Of a DNA stretch of 64,000 nucleotides, positions 61,737 through 64,000 are shown piece after piece (positions within the stretch are counted from its first letter, which is position 1; each line of letters begins with the position of its first letter). Source of the stretch: Cellulomonas humilata (lineage in GTDB: Bacteria > Actinomycetota > Actinomycetes > Actinomycetales > Cellulomonadaceae). Made by a program: the position numbers and the translations under genes. Under the pieces are notes generated by a model, which saw nothing but the letters and a program-made list of their open reading frames with translations, made no database searches and was not told the DNA's origin. The DNA lies in NCBI RefSeq assembly GCF_013359775.1, contig NZ_JABMCI010000059.1:1-64000 (forward strand), written 5' to 3'.

Positions 61737-63707
61737 ATGAGTTCCCCCATGTCTGAGCCCACGACTGCGCCGGCAGCGCACACGTCGTCTGCCGGCACGA
61801 GCGTGCGCAACGACCTGCGCAACGTCGCCATCGTCGCGCACGTCGACCACGGCAAGACGACGCTGGTCGACGCGATGCTGTGGCAGTCCGGCTCGTTCGG
61901 CAGCCACGCCCACGTGGACGAGCGCGCGATGGACTCCGGCGACCTGGAGCGCGAGAAGGGCATCACGATCCTCGCCAAGAACACGGCGATCCGGTACACG
62001 GGTCCCGCGGCGGCGGAGATCGGCGAGCCCGGCGGCATCACCATCAACGTCATCGACACCCCCGGGCACGCCGACTTCGGCGGTGAGGTCGAGCGCGGCC
62101 TGTCCATGGTCGACGGCGTCGTCCTGCTGGTCGACGCGTCCGAGGGCCCGCTCCCGCAGACGCGCTTCGTGCTCCGCAAGGCGCTCGTCGCCAAGCTCCC
62201 GGTGATCCTGGTCGTCAACAAGACCGACCGTCCCGACGCACGGATCACCGACGTCGTCCACGAGGCCACCGACCTGCTGCTGGGTCTGGCGTCCGACCTG
62301 CACGAGGACGTCCCGGACCTGGACCTCGACGCGATCCTCGACGTGCCCGTCGTGTTCGCCGCCGCCAAGGCCGGCCGCGCGTCGCTGAACCAGCCCGCCG
62401 ACGGTGGCCTGCCGGACTCGGAGAACCTCGAGCCGCTGTTCAAGACCATCCTCGAGCGGATCCCCGCGCCCACCTACACCGAGGGCGCGCCGCTCCAGGC
62501 GCACGTCACCAACCTCGACGCGTCGCCGTTCCTCGGCCGTCTCGCGCTGCTGCGGGTGTTCAACGGCACGATCCGCAAGGGTCAGACCGTCGCGTGGGCC
62601 CGCTCGGACGGCACCATGCAGAACGTCAAGATCACGGAGCTGCTGGAGACCAAGGCGCTCGAGCGCGTCAGCACGGACTCCGCGGGCCCCGGCGACATCG
62701 TCGCCGTCGCCGGCATCGAGAACATCACCATCGGCGAGACGCTGACCGACCCCGACGACCCGCGGCCGCTGCCGCTGATCACGGTCGACGACCCCGCGAT
62801 CTCCATGACCATCGGCATCAACACCTCGCCGCTGGCCGGCCGCGGCGGCAAGGGCCGCAAGGTCACGGCCCGCCAGGTCAAGGACCGCCTCGACAAGGAG
62901 CTCGTCGGCAACGTCTCGCTCCGCGTCCTGCCCACCGAGCGTCCGGACGCCTGGGAGGTCCAGGGCCGTGGGGAGCTCGCGCTCGCCATCCTGGTCGAGC
63001 AGATGCGTCGCGAGGGCTTCGAGCTCACGGTCGGCAAGCCCCAGGTGGTCACCAAGAAGGTCGACGGCCACGTGCACGAGCCGGTCGAGCGCATGACGAT
63101 CGACGTCCCCGAGGAGTACCTCGGCGCCGTGACCCAGCTGCTCGCGCAGCGCAAGGGCCGCATGGAGACCATGTCGAACCACGGCACCGGCTGGGTCCGG
63201 ATGGAGTTCCTGGTGCCGGCGCGTGGCCTCATCGGCTTCCGCACGCGGTTCCTCACGGACACCCGCGGCACCGGCATCGCGTCGTCCATCGCCGACGGCT
63301 ACGAGGCGTGGGCCGGTCCGATCGACACCCGCGTCAACGGCTCGCTCGTCGCCGACCGCCCCGGTGCCGTGACGCCGTTCGCCATGATCAACCTCCAGGA
63401 CCGCGGCTCGTTCTTCGTCGAGGCCACGCAGGAGGTCTACGAGGGCCAGATCGTCGGCGAGAACTCGCGCAACGAGGACATGGACGTCAACATCACCAAG
63501 GAGAAGAAGCTCACCAACATGCGCTCCGCGGCGGCGGACAACTTCGAGAACATCATCCCGCCGCGCAAGCTCACGCTGGAGGAGTCCCTGGAGTTCGCCC
63601 GCGAGGACGAGTGCGTCGAGGTGACGCCGGACATCGTGCGCATCCGCAAGGTGGTGCTCGACCAGTCCGAGCGCGCGCGCATCACGGCCCGCTCCAAGCG
63701 CTCCTGA
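61737..63707 (+). CDS. typA: Translational GTPase TypA/BipA
   Basis: A ribosome-binding GTPase of the EF-G family involved in 50S assembly and stress growth. GTPase domain: G1 AHVDHGKTT at about 33-41, ERGITI-like [20 protein letters not shown] and NKTDRPDAR. Domain II, an EF-G III/V-like part ([32 protein letters not shown]) and the BipA-specific C-terminus ([20 protein letters not shown]) follow. Two in-frame starts, ATG 61737 and ATG 61749, lie close together and neither has a strong ribosome site; 656 residues if the first is used. Confidence 0.97.
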   Translation: MSSPMSEPTTAPAAHTSSAGTSVRNDLRNVAIVAHVDHGKTTLVDAMLWQSGSFGSHAHVDERAMDSGDLEREKGITILAKNTAIRYTGPAAAEIGEPGGITINVIDTPGHADFGGEVERGLSMVDGVVLLVDASEGPLPQTRFVLRKALVAKLPVILVVNKTDRPDARITDVVHEATDLLLGLASDLHEDVPDLDLDAILDVPVVFAAAKAGRASLNQPADGGLPDSENLEPLFKTILERIPAPTYTEGAPLQAHVTNLDASPFLGRLALLRVFNGTIRKGQTVAWARSDGTMQNVKITELLETKALERVSTDSAGPGDIVAVAGIENITIGETLTDPDDPRPLPLITVDDPAISMTIGINTSPLAGRGGKGRKVTARQVKDRLDKELVGNVSLRVLPTERPDAWEVQGRGELALAILVEQMRREGFELTVGKPQVVTKKVDGHVHEPVERMTIDVPEEYLGAVTQLLAQRKGRMETMSNHGTGWVRMEFLVPARGLIGFRTRFLTDTRGTGIASSIADGYEAWAGPIDTRVNGSLVADRPGAVTPFAMINLQDRGSFFVEATQEVYEGQIVGENSRNEDMDVNITKEKKLTNMRSAAADNFENIIPPRKLTLEESLEFAREDECVEVTPDIVRIRKVVLDQSERARITARSKRS

Positions 63708-63714
63708 TCGCTGC

Positions 63715-64000
63715 ATGACCCGCACGCCCGGTGGTCTGCTGGCGGTGCACGCGCACCCCGACGACGAGTCGCTGACCACCGGCGCGATGCTGGCCACGTG
63801 GGCGGCGGCGGGTCGTCCGGTCACCGTGGTGACGTGCACGCGCGGCGAGCGTGGCGAGGTCATCGGCGAGCGGCTGGCCCACCTCGAGGGGGACGGGCCG
63901 GCGCTCGCCGAGCACCGGGACCAGGAGCTGGACGCCGCCCTGGCGGCCCTCGGCGTCCGCGACCGGGTCTACCTGGACACGGTGCCCGGGTCCGCGGGCC
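63715..64000 (+). CDS. mshB: 1D-myo-inositol GlcNAc deacetylase (MshB), 5' part
   Basis: Cut off by the window edge; 95 codons are visible. [19 protein letters not shown] at about 9-27 holds the zinc ligands H14 and D17, and [21 protein letters not shown] is the MshB-type continuation (Mca has GDVLNPQ there). MshB deacetylates GlcNAc-Ins in mycothiol synthesis. It starts 7 nt after typA, so the two are probably cotranscribed, as typA and mshB are close in mycobacteria. Confidence 0.88.
   Translation, partial: MTRTPGGLLAVHAHPDDESLTTGAMLATWAAAGRPVTVVTCTRGERGEVIGERLAHLEGDGPALAEHRDQELDAALAALGVRDRVYLDTVPGSAG

Overview
The window reads as chromosome from a high-GC actinobacterium. A Cellulomonas-like member of the Micrococcales is the best guess, but genus is an inference. 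The support is: very strong G/C bias at third codon positions, many GTG and some TTG starts, mycothiol genes (mca, and the first part of mshB), actinobacterial families such as DUF4307 and RmuC, and several TANNNT -10 boxes placed only 6-8 nt before the start codon, as in leaderless genes. Much of the backbone follows, from memory, the Mycobacterium tuberculosis order Rv1077-Rv1170: cbs, metB, greA, DUF4307, mca, hemolysin III, short isoprenyl transferase, phoH2, fum, xseB/xseA, ispH, ychF, then typA, an LpqW-type lipoprotein and mshB. I saw no rRNA, tRNA, CRISPR array, insertion sequence or prophage.

Layout. 1-14.2 kb: cystathionine beta-synthase, an acetyl-xylan-esterase-type hydrolase, an alpha/beta hydrolase plus TetR unit with a palindromic operator, FKBP, MerR, a transglutaminase-like protein, alditol oxidase, a CPBP-like membrane protein, a SelW-like protein, MsrA, then the overlapping metB - AI-2E transporter - ilvA operon, and greA. 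14.4-20.5 kb: DUF4307 divergent from an mca operon, hemolysin III, isoprenyl transferase, and PhoH with a long leader. 20.5-29.6 kb: a MarR/methyltransferase pair with shared operators, and a four-gene FtsX-type ABC operon (two large permeases, two ATPases).

29.7-45.6 kb: fumC and a beta-carbonic anhydrase, an LpqY-SugABC-like sugar importer, a PfkB sugar kinase coupled to xseB, a tiny membrane ORF, xseA, ispH, rmuC, an ABC ATPase/permease pair, ychF and a small unknown protein. 45.7-52.2 kb is the accessory part: an exported TIM-barrel protein, GNAT, hemerythrin and SRPBCC proteins, a P-loop kinase, a lactate-oxidase-type flavoenzyme, a methyltransferase, and two decayed genes side by side (a CGNR zinc-finger fragment and a GNAT with its core deleted), then a deazaflavin-type reductase.

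52.4-64 kb: an oligopeptide-type ABC system (binding lipoprotein, two permeases, a fused double ATPase) interrupted by an antisense PH-domain gene, then a second, paralogous binding lipoprotein in the position of LpqW, then typA and the start of mshB. Themes linking the genes are sulfur/thiol metabolism (cbs, metB, msrA, mca, mshB), isoprenoid and envelope precursors (ispH, isoprenyl transferase, LpqW-like protein) and ABC transport.
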